Shown in pieces: positions 13,794 through 23,379 of a DNA stretch of 33,528 bases (the stretch's first letter is position 1; the number at the start of each line of letters is the position of its first letter). Made by a program: the position numbers and the translations under genes. The DNA comes from a virus. The notes beneath the pieces were generated by a model. That model was not told the origin of the DNA. It ran no database searches and saw only the letters and a list, made by a program, of their open reading frames with translations. Location of the stretch: IMG/VR virus record IMGVR_UViG_3300026116_000026, positions 1 to 33,528 of that record. The stretch is one strand, 5' to 3'.

Positions 13794-14450
13794 ATGGCTG
13801 TTACTTTTGGTGCGCTTATTGATCAGATTTTAGAAGATACTAACAGAGATGGCGCTACGCTCCTAAACGGGTCTCTGAGCAGTACTTATAGAACAGCAGT
13901 AGGACGAGCCATAGTGACGGCCATCAAATATGTAGAAAGCTCTCTGTACTGGGCTTATAAAACTAATACTAACGTCACTATTACTACAGCGCTTAATAGT
14001 ATTGCATTGCCTCCTGATTTTAGCTCAATTATTACGGTGCAATTTAATATTGGAAATTCTTTATATAGTCTTCGTCAGGGATTCTTGAATATTACTTTTG
14101 AAGACTTAATAGCTCTTTATCAGAACTCGGCTGAAACTGGCATTCCAAGACAATATGCACTCTTTAATAATACACTATATGTTTATCCAACCGTGGGTGC
14201 TGATACAGTCTTTACTGTTTGGTATTATCAAAAAGATATTACTTATCCCGTTACTGACTCGGATACTTCTATTTGGTTCGGAGATGAAACTGTGGATTTA
14301 GTTCGTATGAAAGCTATGGAAAGATTTTATCATGATACTCTCCAATCTTCAGAGATTGCTAATACCTATTCACTTGCGGTTATAGATTTCGAAAAAAATT
14401 TAATGCGTAAAAATAACCAACGACAAAATTATAATGTAATGAGTATTTAA
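13794..14450 (+). CDS. Head-tail adaptor, P22 gp4-like
   Basis: The ATG at 13794 has GAGGA seven bases upstream; the TTG at 13791 is less likely. The 218-residue protein begins with a helical FGALIDQILEDTNRDG segment, has strand-rich parts in the middle (LPPDFSSIITVQF, YALFNNTLYVYPT), and ends with helices carrying DLVRMKAMERFYHDTL. This pattern is typical of the neck adaptor ring that docks under the portal in P22-like phages (gp4) and similar head-completion proteins. A lytic domain is not visible. Confidence 0.65.
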   Translation: MAVTFGALIDQILEDTNRDGATLLNGSLSSTYRTAVGRAIVTAIKYVESSLYWAYKTNTNVTITTALNSIALPPDFSSIITVQFNIGNSLYSLRQGFLNITFEDLIALYQNSAETGIPRQYALFNNTLYVYPTVGADTVFTVWYYQKDITYPVTDSDTSIWFGDETVDLVRMKAMERFYHDTLQSSEIANTYSLAVIDFEKNLMRKNNQRQNYNVMSI

Positions 14451-14451
14451 C

Positions 14452-15267
14452 ATGTCCGGAAGTACGACGAATTTTAACTGGATTCTACCAACAGTTGGTG
14501 GAGATGCAAATATTTGGGGTGGTGCTACCACCGGGCTTAATTTTAATCTTATAGCTCAAGATTCACTTGTACGCAGAATGGCCAATACTTTTATAAATGC
14601 TACCGAACCCTCCGAGAAACAATCTGGAACACAATGGATAGATAATAGTGTAAATCCATGGGTATGGAAGATCTATAATAGCACTGGAACTCCCGGATGG
14701 ATAACTATTGGTACTTTGGATCCCACGACTAATACTTTTACTCCTGCAAGTGGTTCTGTAAGTGGCTTTCAAGTGGGAGATTTAAAATATTGTGTGCTTC
14801 AAACTAACCATCCTAAATGGCTTGGGTGTAATGGGGCAGCTATTTCAAGAACTACGTATTCGGCTTTATTTGCCGTCTTTAATGCATTAGTTCCCGCTTT
14901 GCCTTTTGGTGTAGGAGATGGATCTACTACATTTAATCTGCCAGATTTAAGAGGTGCAGTTCCAGGAGCATTAGGTTTAAGCGGCTTAGTAGCATCTGGT
15001 GGGAATACGCCATGGTCTGCCCCCACTACCCGCATAATAGGGTCATATCAAGGTGAAGAAAAACATCAATTAATAAAATCCGAATTACCAGATCCTATCA
15101 CAACTACCGCTGGCCAAGGAGGTACTACTTCTGGTGGGAATGTTGCAGTATTTAGCTCTACAGGTTATGGAGTTGGTACCGTTAGTAATAATGGTGGAAA
15201 TCAAACTCATAATACTATGCAACCTACAGTATTTGCAGGTAATTACTTTATATTCACAGGCGTATAA
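14452..15267 (+). CDS. Phage tail collar domain protein
   Basis: The 271-residue protein carries a tail collar domain at about residues 118-178: HPKWLGCNGAAISRTTYSAL and then GDGSTTFNLPDLRG. The C-terminal HNTMQPTVFAGNYFIFTG segment is the usual end of such proteins. The N-terminus (FNWILPTVGGDANIWGGA) suggests a short attachment region. Such proteins form fibre or spike knobs. It is unusual to find it here between the adaptor and the stabilisation protein instead of with the fibre genes after 21717. Confidence 0.8.
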   Translation: MSGSTTNFNWILPTVGGDANIWGGATTGLNFNLIAQDSLVRRMANTFINATEPSEKQSGTQWIDNSVNPWVWKIYNSTGTPGWITIGTLDPTTNTFTPASGSVSGFQVGDLKYCVLQTNHPKWLGCNGAAISRTTYSALFAVFNALVPALPFGVGDGSTTFNLPDLRGAVPGALGLSGLVASGGNTPWSAPTTRIIGSYQGEEKHQLIKSELPDPITTTAGQGGTTSGGNVAVFSSTGYGVGTVSNNGGNQTHNTMQPTVFAGNYFIFTGV

Positions 15268-17390
15268 TGCTTACAAGTCGTCGCAATCCTATTGTTATCC
15301 CACCGGGCGTCGACAAAGATGATAATGCTTATACGACTTTTCAATGGACTGATGCAGACAAAATCCGCTTTTATAGGGGGTACCCACAGAAAATAGGTGG
15401 ATGGGAGGCAGTAGTTTATGGAAATACTCAAACATTAACTGGCGTACCACGTAATATCTGGTCTTTTATCGATAATACTGGGGTTGAACATGTACTCATT
15501 GGTACCAATACCGGCCTTTATAGTTATGAAGGAGGTAATTTATACAATATTACTCCTTTAGTAACAGCCACAACAGCTATTGCAAATAGTTTAAGCACTA
15601 ATTACATAAATCCACTAGCTAATAATCCAGTTACTACGACTATTGGCACTACAACCATCACCCTAGCCATAGGAAGTACTACGGCTACTATATCCCGTAT
15701 GGGTGATTTTGTTAAGGTATCCGGAGTTTCCGGAACAGTGGGTGGAATTGCTGCCGGAGATATTAATGGAACGTTCGTAATATCCAGTGTTGTAGGTAAT
15801 AATATTACTTATCAAAGTTCTTCCGTTACCAATGCTACGTCCACAGCAACAGGAGGAGGAAATGCAGCAATTCTAGCGACTCGTGTTATAACAGTAGCAC
15901 AAGTGGCACATGGATTTGTAGAAGGAAATCGCATTAAAATATTAGCTGCGGCTGCTTTTGGAGGATTTGTTGCTGGTGATTTAAATATTGAAGCTATAGT
16001 TAGGTATATTGGCGTAAATAGTTATGCCTATTATTCTACAACTGCTGATACTTCAGGAAATTTTGCAACTTCTTCTGCAGCTGCTGGAGGGGGTGCCGCA
16101 ACTACTGTACAAGGGCAAATTGCGGATGGAATTTGTGCATTTAGTCAAGCTCTAGGTTATGGAGGAGGACTTTATGGATTAGGAACTTATGGTACTGGTA
16201 AACTTTTTACCGGTGTTCCGGCTACTCCCAGAATATGGTCATTTGCTAAGTACAATAATAGCATAGTTCTTACACCGGGTAATCAATCCGGTATATATCT
16301 TTGGGGAGGCAATGTGGCGACCGCTCCCGTCTTGCAAACAGCCGGTAGCGCGCCAACAGCGGTGAATTATGTAAATGTAATGGATGATCAAGTAGTTGTC
16401 TTTGGAGCTGGAGGAGTGGTTAATAATATAAGCTCAACAAATGATATTACTAATTGGGATCCAACTGATCCAGCAGTTATAGCTTTTTCTGAAGATCTAG
16501 TAGCCTATGGCAGACTTTTAACGAGTGAATATTGTAAAGGGCAGAATGTAATTTTCTCAGAAAATAGTGTTCATAAAATGACTTTTGTGGGCTCTCCTGA
16601 TATTTGGCTTTTTGAAGATATTATGACTTCAGATGGACTTTTAGGGCCGCAAGCAGCCGATTCAATTCAAGACAATGTGGTATGGGCGGGTAATAGCAAC
16701 TTTTATATCTATAATGGTTCAGTAGTTTCTATTATTCCTAATAATACTCTCAATGAATGGTTCTTCACTAATATTAGTAATGCGAGTTTCTATCATAGTT
16801 TTACACATAAATCAGTAGATTTTAATGAAGTATGGTGGTTTGCTCCTTTTGATGGTTCAGAAGAACCTAACAATTATATTATTTGGAACTGGCAAGAAGG
16901 GCATTTTACAAATGGACAGCTTTCAAGAACAGCTTCGGAAGAGCCTAGTGATATTATTATACGAGACCAATTTTTAGCTTTTGGCCAATGTTCTCCATCA
17001 ATAAATGGTATCTTATATAGACATGAATCTGAAGGAAATTATTCAGATAATGGCTCTAATATGTCTGGAAGCTTAACGTCGAATTATTCAATCATTGATA
17101 CTGGTGAATACATGCAGGAAATTCTTAGAATCGTTCCGAGTACTGCATTATTACCTCTAGGAACTACGGCGGTTGGCAATACTTTATTTAATATGTTCAT
17201 CTATACCAAAGAATATGATGGTCAACCTACAGCTCGAACCTTTGGGCCTTATCCGGTAACTGATATGACACAAAAAATAGAAACACGTGCTAATGGACGT
17301 CAAAGACAATATCAATATGTATTTAATAATACTTATGGATTTCGTTTTGAGAAATTCTTTGAAGAACTTCGTACGAGTACTCCGAGGTAA
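15267..17390 (+). CDS. Tail stabilisation protein, P22 gp10-like
   Basis: The 707-residue protein starts with PIVIPPGVDKDDNAYTTFQW and ADKIRFYRGYPQKIGGWE, the typical opening of packaged-DNA stabilisation proteins of the P22 gp10 group. These sit under the adaptor and close the channel after packaging. The rest is strand-rich, with repeated beta-propeller-like segments (SFIDNTGVEHVLIGTNTGLY; FAKYNNSIVLTPGNQ). It overlaps the collar gene by one base. It is longer than P22 gp10 (472), with Gly/Thr-rich insertions around residues 100-290. Confidence 0.7.
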   Translation: MLTSRRNPIVIPPGVDKDDNAYTTFQWTDADKIRFYRGYPQKIGGWEAVVYGNTQTLTGVPRNIWSFIDNTGVEHVLIGTNTGLYSYEGGNLYNITPLVTATTAIANSLSTNYINPLANNPVTTTIGTTTITLAIGSTTATISRMGDFVKVSGVSGTVGGIAAGDINGTFVISSVVGNNITYQSSSVTNATSTATGGGNAAILATRVITVAQVAHGFVEGNRIKILAAAAFGGFVAGDLNIEAIVRYIGVNSYAYYSTTADTSGNFATSSAAAGGGAATTVQGQIADGICAFSQALGYGGGLYGLGTYGTGKLFTGVPATPRIWSFAKYNNSIVLTPGNQSGIYLWGGNVATAPVLQTAGSAPTAVNYVNVMDDQVVVFGAGGVVNNISSTNDITNWDPTDPAVIAFSEDLVAYGRLLTSEYCKGQNVIFSENSVHKMTFVGSPDIWLFEDIMTSDGLLGPQAADSIQDNVVWAGNSNFYIYNGSVVSIIPNNTLNEWFFTNISNASFYHSFTHKSVDFNEVWWFAPFDGSEEPNNYIIWNWQEGHFTNGQLSRTASEEPSDIIIRDQFLAFGQCSPSINGILYRHESEGNYSDNGSNMSGSLTSNYSIIDTGEYMQEILRIVPSTALLPLGTTAVGNTLFNMFIYTKEYDGQPTARTFGPYPVTDMTQKIETRANGRQRQYQYVFNNTYGFRFEKFFEELRTSTPR

Positions 17391-17392
17391 TT

Positions 17393-17689
17393 ATGCTTAA
17401 CAATGATAGATTAGTTTTTGATACTATAGATGGAACTTTTAATACTCTTGAAGAAGCTATTCGTAGAATTGCCCGGCTTGAAGCTTTAGTTAGAAATCTT
17501 TCCAGATCTTTAAGTGGGTTTTATATCAAAGGACGTCTCAGAACTGATAGAATTGTACCTGTAAATTCTGCTGATGTTCAAGGTCAAGATGCTATATATG
17601 ACAGAGTGTTAGACCAAAATTTCGAGTATATTTTGATTAATAATGCTGGTACTCTAGAGTGGCGGCAAATAATATTAAGCGCATTTTAA
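17393..17689 (+). CDS. Small structural protein with coiled coil
   Basis: The 98-residue product has a coiled-coil-like segment (TLEEAIRRIARLEALVRNL, about 18-36), then a strand-rich end (DQNFEYILINNAGTLEWRQI). It lies between the stabilisation protein and the ejection proteins, so a trimeric needle or tail-tip part is possible. No family is recognised. Confidence 0.6.
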   Translation: MLNNDRLVFDTIDGTFNTLEEAIRRIARLEALVRNLSRSLSGFYIKGRLRTDRIVPVNSADVQGQDAIYDRVLDQNFEYILINNAGTLEWRQIILSAF

Positions 17690-17700
17690 AGAGGAATACT

Positions 17701-18633
17701 ATGTTACCAGGAATGATAGCTGCAAATACAGCACTGAATATCGGACAAGCGATAGCAGGAAATAAAAAAAGTCGTAGAGGAATTCCTGAACAACAATATT
17801 CGGGATTTAATGCGGCACCTCCCGGTACAAAACAAGGCATTAGTGAAACAATGAAGCCTGTGCTTACTCATGCTATCCAACCACAAGCACATAATTTATT
17901 AATTAAATATGGTCTTAAACCAGGAACGCCTGAATATAATTCTGCTTTGGCTAAACTTCAAGAAATGAATCCTGAAGTGCCTTTATATAATCAAGGCGCT
18001 CTTGCTGATTTACATCCTGCTCAAATTGCGGCATTGGAAGAACAAGCCAACCCAGATTATAGTCCTGAAGGACTTGCACAATATCTTCAACCATTTCAAG
18101 GCGGTGGAGAATTAGCTAAACAAGCAATCAATAAAGGATTTGACACAGCAGGAGCTAAAATCTCAGAAAATCGAGCTTTAACTGGAAGTGTAACTAATCC
18201 TGGAACTTCATCTAGATTTCAAAATCTATTACGCAGAAATGAAGTAGAACGTGGCCAAGCATTATCAGGCCTTGAAGACTTTTTACAAAGGCGCAATATG
18301 ACTGATGCCTTAGCTTTGCGCAATCAATCATTACAACAACAATATGGAGCTGGACAAGCATATCAAAATCGTCATCAATTAGAACTTGGAGCAGGGCAAG
18401 GATATGGTCAATTTACTACCAATCCATGGGTAGGACAGGCACAAGGTATGCTAGAGTTAATGGCGCCTCTCTTAGGTGGAACACAGCATAATGGCGCGGT
18501 AGCTCCTACACAGAGTATGTTTTCTAGATTATTGGGAGCAGGTCAAGGTGCTCTTAATGATTTTGGCCGCTATTATCAATCTCAAAATATACAAGGCACT
18601 CCTTGGAATGCAAATAACCCTTATGGACGTTAG
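17701..18633 (+). CDS. Ejection protein 1 (P22 gp7-like position)
   Basis: The ATG at 17701 has GAGG upstream; the frame is open from 17659 but that part overlaps the previous gene. The 310-residue protein starts with a small hydrophobic stretch (LPGMIAANTALNIGQAIAG) and is otherwise Gln-, Ala- and Gly-rich and helical, with a Q-rich segment NQSLQQQYGAGQAYQNRH. It is the first of three consecutive proteins of this kind after the tail hub genes. In P22 the corresponding place holds the internal proteins that leave the virion before DNA and form a trans-envelope conduit. Confidence 0.6.
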   Translation: MLPGMIAANTALNIGQAIAGNKKSRRGIPEQQYSGFNAAPPGTKQGISETMKPVLTHAIQPQAHNLLIKYGLKPGTPEYNSALAKLQEMNPEVPLYNQGALADLHPAQIAALEEQANPDYSPEGLAQYLQPFQGGGELAKQAINKGFDTAGAKISENRALTGSVTNPGTSSRFQNLLRRNEVERGQALSGLEDFLQRRNMTDALALRNQSLQQQYGAGQAYQNRHQLELGAGQGYGQFTTNPWVGQAQGMLELMAPLLGGTQHNGAVAPTQSMFSRLLGAGQGALNDFGRYYQSQNIQGTPWNANNPYGR

Positions 18634-18639
18634 ATAACT

Positions 18640-19917
18640 ATGTTTGATTCATTAAGTAATGTTTTACAACAACAGCCTCAAGGTTCAGCAGAACAGGGGT
18701 ATCAACTTGAGCAAATGAATACTGCAGGTATTGCAGGCAAGCTTATTGCTTTTGGCATGCAACCTAAAGATGCTTATGTGCAGGCAGCACAATTATCTCG
18801 TCAACAAGAAATGGGTAATATTGAGCGTCAAAAACAACAGACTGAGCAGCAACAAAGATTTCAGTTTTCCCAACTTGCTGATTTTGTTCGGAGCAATCCG
18901 AATGTTTCCAACCAAGAACTTGCAGCAGCTGCATTACATCTGGGAGTAAATCCTGCAAACGTTCCAGCATTTGTAGGAACTCTTGGAACTCAAGAGCGAA
19001 TAATAGAGGATAAACTTAGAGGGCAAGCTCCTACTATCTTTACAAACCGTGCTGGTACATTTACTGGACAAAGAAGTGCAGATGGAGCTCAACTACCTAT
19101 AGGCAATATGAATGGAATGCCTTCTCAACCGGATATACAATCTGTACCTCCTCCTAACATGGGCGCACCAGCTAGGGAAATGACTGAAGAACAAGCTTTG
19201 CAATTGGCTATGGCTCCCGCGCAACCTGCTTTAGCAGAACAAGCTTTGCAAAATGAAGAACGTGATATTACTGATGATTTCATAGATTTTGCTAATAAAT
19301 ATAGGCCCAAGAAAAATGAAGTTCCTACTCTTTCTATGAATGAAATACATCAAAGAAATTTTGATAAATTTAGAGAGAAAAAAATTGATCCTGCATTAGA
19401 AGCTGCCCGTAATATGGATTTACATTTAAATGAAATTTTAGATGCATCTCAAATATTCAGAACCGGTGCGCTTGGAGAACAACGCTTAGCTGCCAAACAA
19501 ATCGGTGAATATCTTGGAATTGCAAATCCTCAAGAAGTAGCAGCTGGAGAATTAATACGTAAAGCTAGCGCTAAAATGGTATTGGATTTTGCCAAACAAA
19601 TGCCTGGGGTAATTTCGGATAAAGATATAAAATTCTTAAAAGAAATGGTGCCTACTCTTTCTACTACTCCAGAAGGTAATCAACAAATAATAGAATATTT
19701 TAAGCGATTAAATGATGTGAGTGGCGAATATGCTATGGCTGCGGAAAGATATTTCCGTGAACGTGGCAATATGAATGATTTCCAAAGTACATTCCATAAA
19801 TATTATGCTAAACAACCTCTCTTTGCCAAAGAAATAGCAGAGCGAGAAGAAAGAAAAAATAAAGCAGAAGATCGCAAGATGAAATTAGAGGCCGTCCGAA
19901 AAGCAGGATTATTATGA
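18640..19917 (+). CDS. Ejection protein 2
   Basis: The 425-residue protein is helical and Gln-rich at the N-terminus (QQQPQGSAEQGYQLEQMN; then a coiled coil around 60-80), has a Pro-rich linker (about 155-190), and a helical C-terminal domain with LDFAKQMPGVISDKDIKFLK and VPTLSTTPEGNQQIIEYFK. That C-terminal block is frequent in internal virion proteins of podoviruses. It overlaps the next gene by four bases. A role as part of the DNA ejection apparatus is inferred from composition and order. Confidence 0.6.
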   Translation: MFDSLSNVLQQQPQGSAEQGYQLEQMNTAGIAGKLIAFGMQPKDAYVQAAQLSRQQEMGNIERQKQQTEQQQRFQFSQLADFVRSNPNVSNQELAAAALHLGVNPANVPAFVGTLGTQERIIEDKLRGQAPTIFTNRAGTFTGQRSADGAQLPIGNMNGMPSQPDIQSVPPPNMGAPAREMTEEQALQLAMAPAQPALAEQALQNEERDITDDFIDFANKYRPKKNEVPTLSMNEIHQRNFDKFREKKIDPALEAARNMDLHLNEILDASQIFRTGALGEQRLAAKQIGEYLGIANPQEVAAGELIRKASAKMVLDFAKQMPGVISDKDIKFLKEMVPTLSTTPEGNQQIIEYFKRLNDVSGEYAMAAERYFRERGNMNDFQSTFHKYYAKQPLFAKEIAEREERKNKAEDRKMKLEAVRKAGLL

Positions 19918-21635
19918 AGACTCAAAATCAACCATCAACACTCGCTGATTTTATAAGATTTAAACAAGCAGAAGATCAACGGCTGCGAGAATTAGATGCG
20001 CAAACTATTCTGGTTTTAAAAAGAGGACTAGCACGTGGAGCTAAAAATTTTGCTGCTGGTAGTGCGGCATTAGGTGATGTAGTAAATATGGCTATCAATC
20101 CTATATGGACGCGATTAGGAGGTGAAGAATTAGGAATGCCTTCAGAATTCATACGCAAATCTTTTGATCAAGCTACAGGAGGGTTAACAAAACCACAGGG
20201 ATTTGGAGAAAGAGCTCAAGATACTGCGATGGAATTTGCTACTCCTGGAGGTCCAGCTAAACTCGCTAAACTTGCACCTAAAAATCTTAGAGAAGTCTTT
20301 AGTGCAGCTAGCGCTGGAGGGGGTTTAGAAGCAGCCCGGGAACTTTATCCTGATAATCCTTTGATTCAACTGCCTGCGTCTATTGCAGCATCTTTTGTAC
20401 CTGGAGGAATTGCTAAAGCTGGAAAAATTATAACTAATGTTCAACCTAAAATTGCTCCTACTCCCAAACAAGGTGCATTAAATAATTATACAAATTTTGA
20501 TTTAAATGAAGCTATGCCAGCTAAACAAGCTGCAGAAAGACTAGGATTTAATTTAAGACCAGCTGAATCTACTGCGAATCCTTTTGTAGTAGCTCATGAA
20601 GCTCAATCGGGTGTACATCCCCAAACATCTGCTGCTTTATACCAAGCTAATAAAGCTCGTGAGCCTAAGATTGCAAATGCTATCGAAGATTTATACGAAA
20701 CGATAGCTCCTAAAGGCGCTACTAAGGCTGAGAAATTATATTCTCAAGCTGAATCAGTATTATTACCTGATAAAAATTATGTTAAACTAATAGAAGAAGA
20801 ACCCGTAATTGCCAAGGCATTACAAAAAGTATTGAAAGCTCCGGAATATCAAACTGAGTTAAAAGGTTTCCAATCAAGTAGTACAAAAGTTTTAGATCTG
20901 GTTAAAAGAAATTTAGATGATCAGATTGCTACGGCTAAAAAGAACGATAAGAAAAATAAAGCACGATTATTAACTAAAGCCAAAAATAAACTTGTGGATG
21001 AAATTGATGCTGTTAATCCTACATATAAAGAAGCTCGTGCTGAATCCATGAAGGATATAATTCGTAACAAAATCGAAGAGAAAGTAGGATCGACAAATAA
21101 AGGTGGTGCAAATTTTTATAATAAAGTTCTTAAAGATGATAAATCTTTTAAACAAATTTATCGTGGTTTAGAGAGCAATCCTGAAGCCCAGAGAAGACTT
21201 ACTGATATGCGCTTAGCATTTAAAAATCTAATTGAACCTATATCTAGTAAACAAGCTTCTGCCCAGGCAAAACTAGCACCTAAAACATCTGGGCCACTTA
21301 AATTTACTAAAGACTTAGCTCATAAAATTACAAATGGAGTTTATGATAAAGCTGCTGTCGATCTTATATTAGATCCTCAATGGGATACACGTTTGAAAAC
21401 TATAAATAGGATTAAAAATGTTCCAGAAAAAGCTAAAGAATTTGAATCATTATTTAATGATGTTCTACAGGCAGGCGCACATGCGAATAAAGCTCCTAAT
21501 AGAAAAGATTCAGAAATTTCAGACGAAGAGTTAAATCAATTATACGAACAAACACTTGCGCAACCAAAACAAATTACTCCTGAGACAATTTCAGATGAAG
21601 AATTAGATGCTTTATACCGTCAAATTCTAAAATGA
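19914..21635 (+). CDS. Ejection protein 3
   Basis: The 573-residue protein has amphipathic, Ala/Gly-rich stretches (RGAKNFAAGSAALGDVVNMA, about 36-56; SIAASFVPGGIAKAG, about 155-170) that could contact membranes, then Lys-rich helical regions, and an acidic end where ISDEELNQLYEQTL and ISDEELDALYRQIL form a short repeat. It is the third and largest of the ejection-type proteins, matching the order in P22-like genomes (gp7, gp20, gp16). No transglycosylase motif was seen. Confidence 0.6.
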   Translation: MKTQNQPSTLADFIRFKQAEDQRLRELDAQTILVLKRGLARGAKNFAAGSAALGDVVNMAINPIWTRLGGEELGMPSEFIRKSFDQATGGLTKPQGFGERAQDTAMEFATPGGPAKLAKLAPKNLREVFSAASAGGGLEAARELYPDNPLIQLPASIAASFVPGGIAKAGKIITNVQPKIAPTPKQGALNNYTNFDLNEAMPAKQAAERLGFNLRPAESTANPFVVAHEAQSGVHPQTSAALYQANKAREPKIANAIEDLYETIAPKGATKAEKLYSQAESVLLPDKNYVKLIEEEPVIAKALQKVLKAPEYQTELKGFQSSSTKVLDLVKRNLDDQIATAKKNDKKNKARLLTKAKNKLVDEIDAVNPTYKEARAESMKDIIRNKIEEKVGSTNKGGANFYNKVLKDDKSFKQIYRGLESNPEAQRRLTDMRLAFKNLIEPISSKQASAQAKLAPKTSGPLKFTKDLAHKITNGVYDKAAVDLILDPQWDTRLKTINRIKNVPEKAKEFESLFNDVLQAGAHANKAPNRKDSEISDEELNQLYEQTLAQPKQITPETISDEELDALYRQILK

Positions 21636-21666
21636 TAAAATTCCTCTAACCTATTGATATTTATAT

Positions 21667-21695
21667 TTGATTAACGTTTTTTTAGCATGTATCCT
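21667..21695 (+). promoter_or_regulatory. Candidate promoter of the fibre genes
   Basis: TTGATT (21667-21672), 17 bases and TATCCT (21690-21695). The -10 and spacing match the candidate at 8710-8738. A variant of the 18-bp repeat lies just upstream (near 21651). It is the only gap of more than 60 bases between the ejection and fibre genes. Confidence 0.4.
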
Positions 21696-21716
21696 ATTGG
21701 ATAGTTAATTATTCAA

Positions 21717-22838
21717 ATGGTAAAATCCATGCGCGCAGGTGTCGTAAGAGCCGAAGGTTTAGTTGCAACAACTGTTGCGTCAACCGATAGAATCCTAATC
21801 CAACAAAAACAAACAAATGGGCAATATTTGCCACGTGAAGTTACATATGCAAACTTTATTACTGGTGGAGGTACAGGTCTTACAGCTAGTTCTGTGGTAC
21901 TTACCGATGCATCTGGTGATTTCACTACAAGTGCAGCTATAACTTATGCAAGTAGTGTGCTTACAGTTAATACTGTATCCGTGGGTAAATCAGGAACTGC
22001 AGGATCTTTAACTGTATTCCCCGCTACCGCAGCAAATGGTAGCTTTAGACTTATAGGTACAAATAATGCAAGTAACTTTCAAAGTACACTTACAAATTCA
22101 GCTGTAGGCCAAGCTACTACTTATACATTGCCTGACCCAGGTGCAGCAACTGCGAACATAGTTTTGGATGCAGGTAACCAAAGTATTGCTGGTAATAAAA
22201 CTCTTACAGGTACTACTCAAATTAATACTTTAAACCTTGGAGCATCAGGTACTGCTGGTTTGCTTACTATTTTCCCTGCTACTGCTGCCAATGGAACTTT
22301 TGTACTTAGTGCACTAAATAATGCTAGTAATTTTACTGCGACTTTAAGAAACGCTGCAATAGGACAAGCCACGGTATATACACTTCCTGACCCTGCAACT
22401 GCAACTGCTAATATCGTATTAGATCAAGGTGCGCAAACTATAGCCGGTGTTAAAACTTTTAGCTCGATACCAATAGGTACTGCACAAGCTATACAAGTTT
22501 ATGTATCTCCTATCACAGCACAAGCAGGTGCTGTATCTGTATTATTCCAAGCACCTTTTAATGGCATTATAACTTCAATGGCGGCTGCAGTATCAGGAGC
22601 TTTTGCAGCAACCGATATAGTTATTACGGGATCAGTTTATCATGCAGGATCCCCTACAGCAATTACAACGGGTGTTGTAACTATTCCTACAGCAGGTTCA
22701 GCAGTTGCCACACATGTTACTGTAACACCATCAGCTAACAATACTTTTGTTTCAGGAGATACTGTGACTGCAACCGTCACTGGCGGTACAGGAACTGTAA
22801 ATGGCGTAATTACGCTTTACGTAACCAGAACCTCATAA
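21717..22838 (+). CDS. Tail fibre protein with two internal repeats
   Basis: The 373-residue protein is rich in Thr, Ala, Gly, Ser and strand-forming residues. Two copies of an 85-residue module are visible, around residues 88-166 and 173-251, each with a GTAG.LT.FPATAANG block, then NNASNF..TL, then GQAT.YTLPDP and TANIVLD. A C-terminal beta domain follows (about 255-373). Such modules form the elongated trimeric shaft of fibres. The N-terminus (MRAGVVRAEGLVATTVASTD) may attach to the virion. It is the first gene of the fibre cluster and likely has its own promoter. Confidence 0.75.
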   Translation: MVKSMRAGVVRAEGLVATTVASTDRILIQQKQTNGQYLPREVTYANFITGGGTGLTASSVVLTDASGDFTTSAAITYASSVLTVNTVSVGKSGTAGSLTVFPATAANGSFRLIGTNNASNFQSTLTNSAVGQATTYTLPDPGAATANIVLDAGNQSIAGNKTLTGTTQINTLNLGASGTAGLLTIFPATAANGTFVLSALNNASNFTATLRNAAIGQATVYTLPDPATATANIVLDQGAQTIAGVKTFSSIPIGTAQAIQVYVSPITAQAGAVSVLFQAPFNGIITSMAAAVSGAFAATDIVITGSVYHAGSPTAITTGVVTIPTAGSAVATHVTVTPSANNTFVSGDTVTATVTGGTGTVNGVITLYVTRTS

Positions 22839-22849
22839 TAGGAGCAATT

Positions 22850-23047
22850 ATGAATTTTAAACTACCTTATATTGAAGCGAAAAAAATCCTTAGTGTTTTT
22901 TTTCAATCATCTTATCAAGTATCTGCACCTTACGTTGCTGTCCTAGATGCATTGGAAAATGAAGAAGGAAAAACTTTACGCGAATGCATTGAAGCAGAAA
23001 TTGAAGCTAATAAAGAAGTTGCGGCAGAACCTGAACCAACAGAGTAA
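22850..23047 (+). CDS. Hypothetical acidic protein in the fibre cluster
   Basis: The 65-residue protein has AGGAG upstream of its ATG. It is helical with an acidic C-terminus (ECIEAEIEANKEVAAEPEPTE). It lies 11 bases after one fibre gene and two bases before the small beta protein, so it is part of the same operon. A chaperone-like role for the adjacent tail proteins is possible but not supported by any motif. Confidence 0.6.
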   Translation: MNFKLPYIEAKKILSVFFQSSYQVSAPYVAVLDALENEEGKTLRECIEAEIEANKEVAAEPEPTE

Positions 23048-23049
23048 TA

Positions 23050-23379
23050 ATGTCTAATATCGGTACTATTTTTCTATTTACGAATCAGACTACTGATGCA
23101 AACAGTACCGCATATTCTATTCCTTACTCTAATAAAACCGCTGTTGTAAAAGTATGGGGTACATTTGGAGGTGCTAGTGTTAAGTTTCAGACTCTCGCAC
23201 CTCATACTTCTGCTTCACCTGTGTGGATTGATGTTCCTGATTTTAGTGGGAATTTAATGACGTTTATTATTAATGGACAACGCGCTCTCTTATTTTTAAT
23301 ACAAGGAGAGCAACTTCGAGCTGTGCAATCCGGCTCTACTGGAACTACCACACTTAATGTCTCAGTCGAGATGTACTGA
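23050..23379 (+). CDS. Small beta-rich virion protein, paralog A
   Basis: The 109-residue protein is strand-rich: QTTDANSTAYSIPYSNKTAV, then VKVWGTFGGASVKFQ and ends in STGTTTLNVSV. It is clearly related to the product of 27006-27341: Q.TDANST, YSN..A.VK..GT.GGA.V..Q, then VWI..., and STGTTT align over the full length. This pair probably are small tail or capsid decoration domains. It shares one base with the next fibre gene. Confidence 0.65.
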   Translation: MSNIGTIFLFTNQTTDANSTAYSIPYSNKTAVVKVWGTFGGASVKFQTLAPHTSASPVWIDVPDFSGNLMTFIINGQRALLFLIQGEQLRAVQSGSTGTTTLNVSVEMY

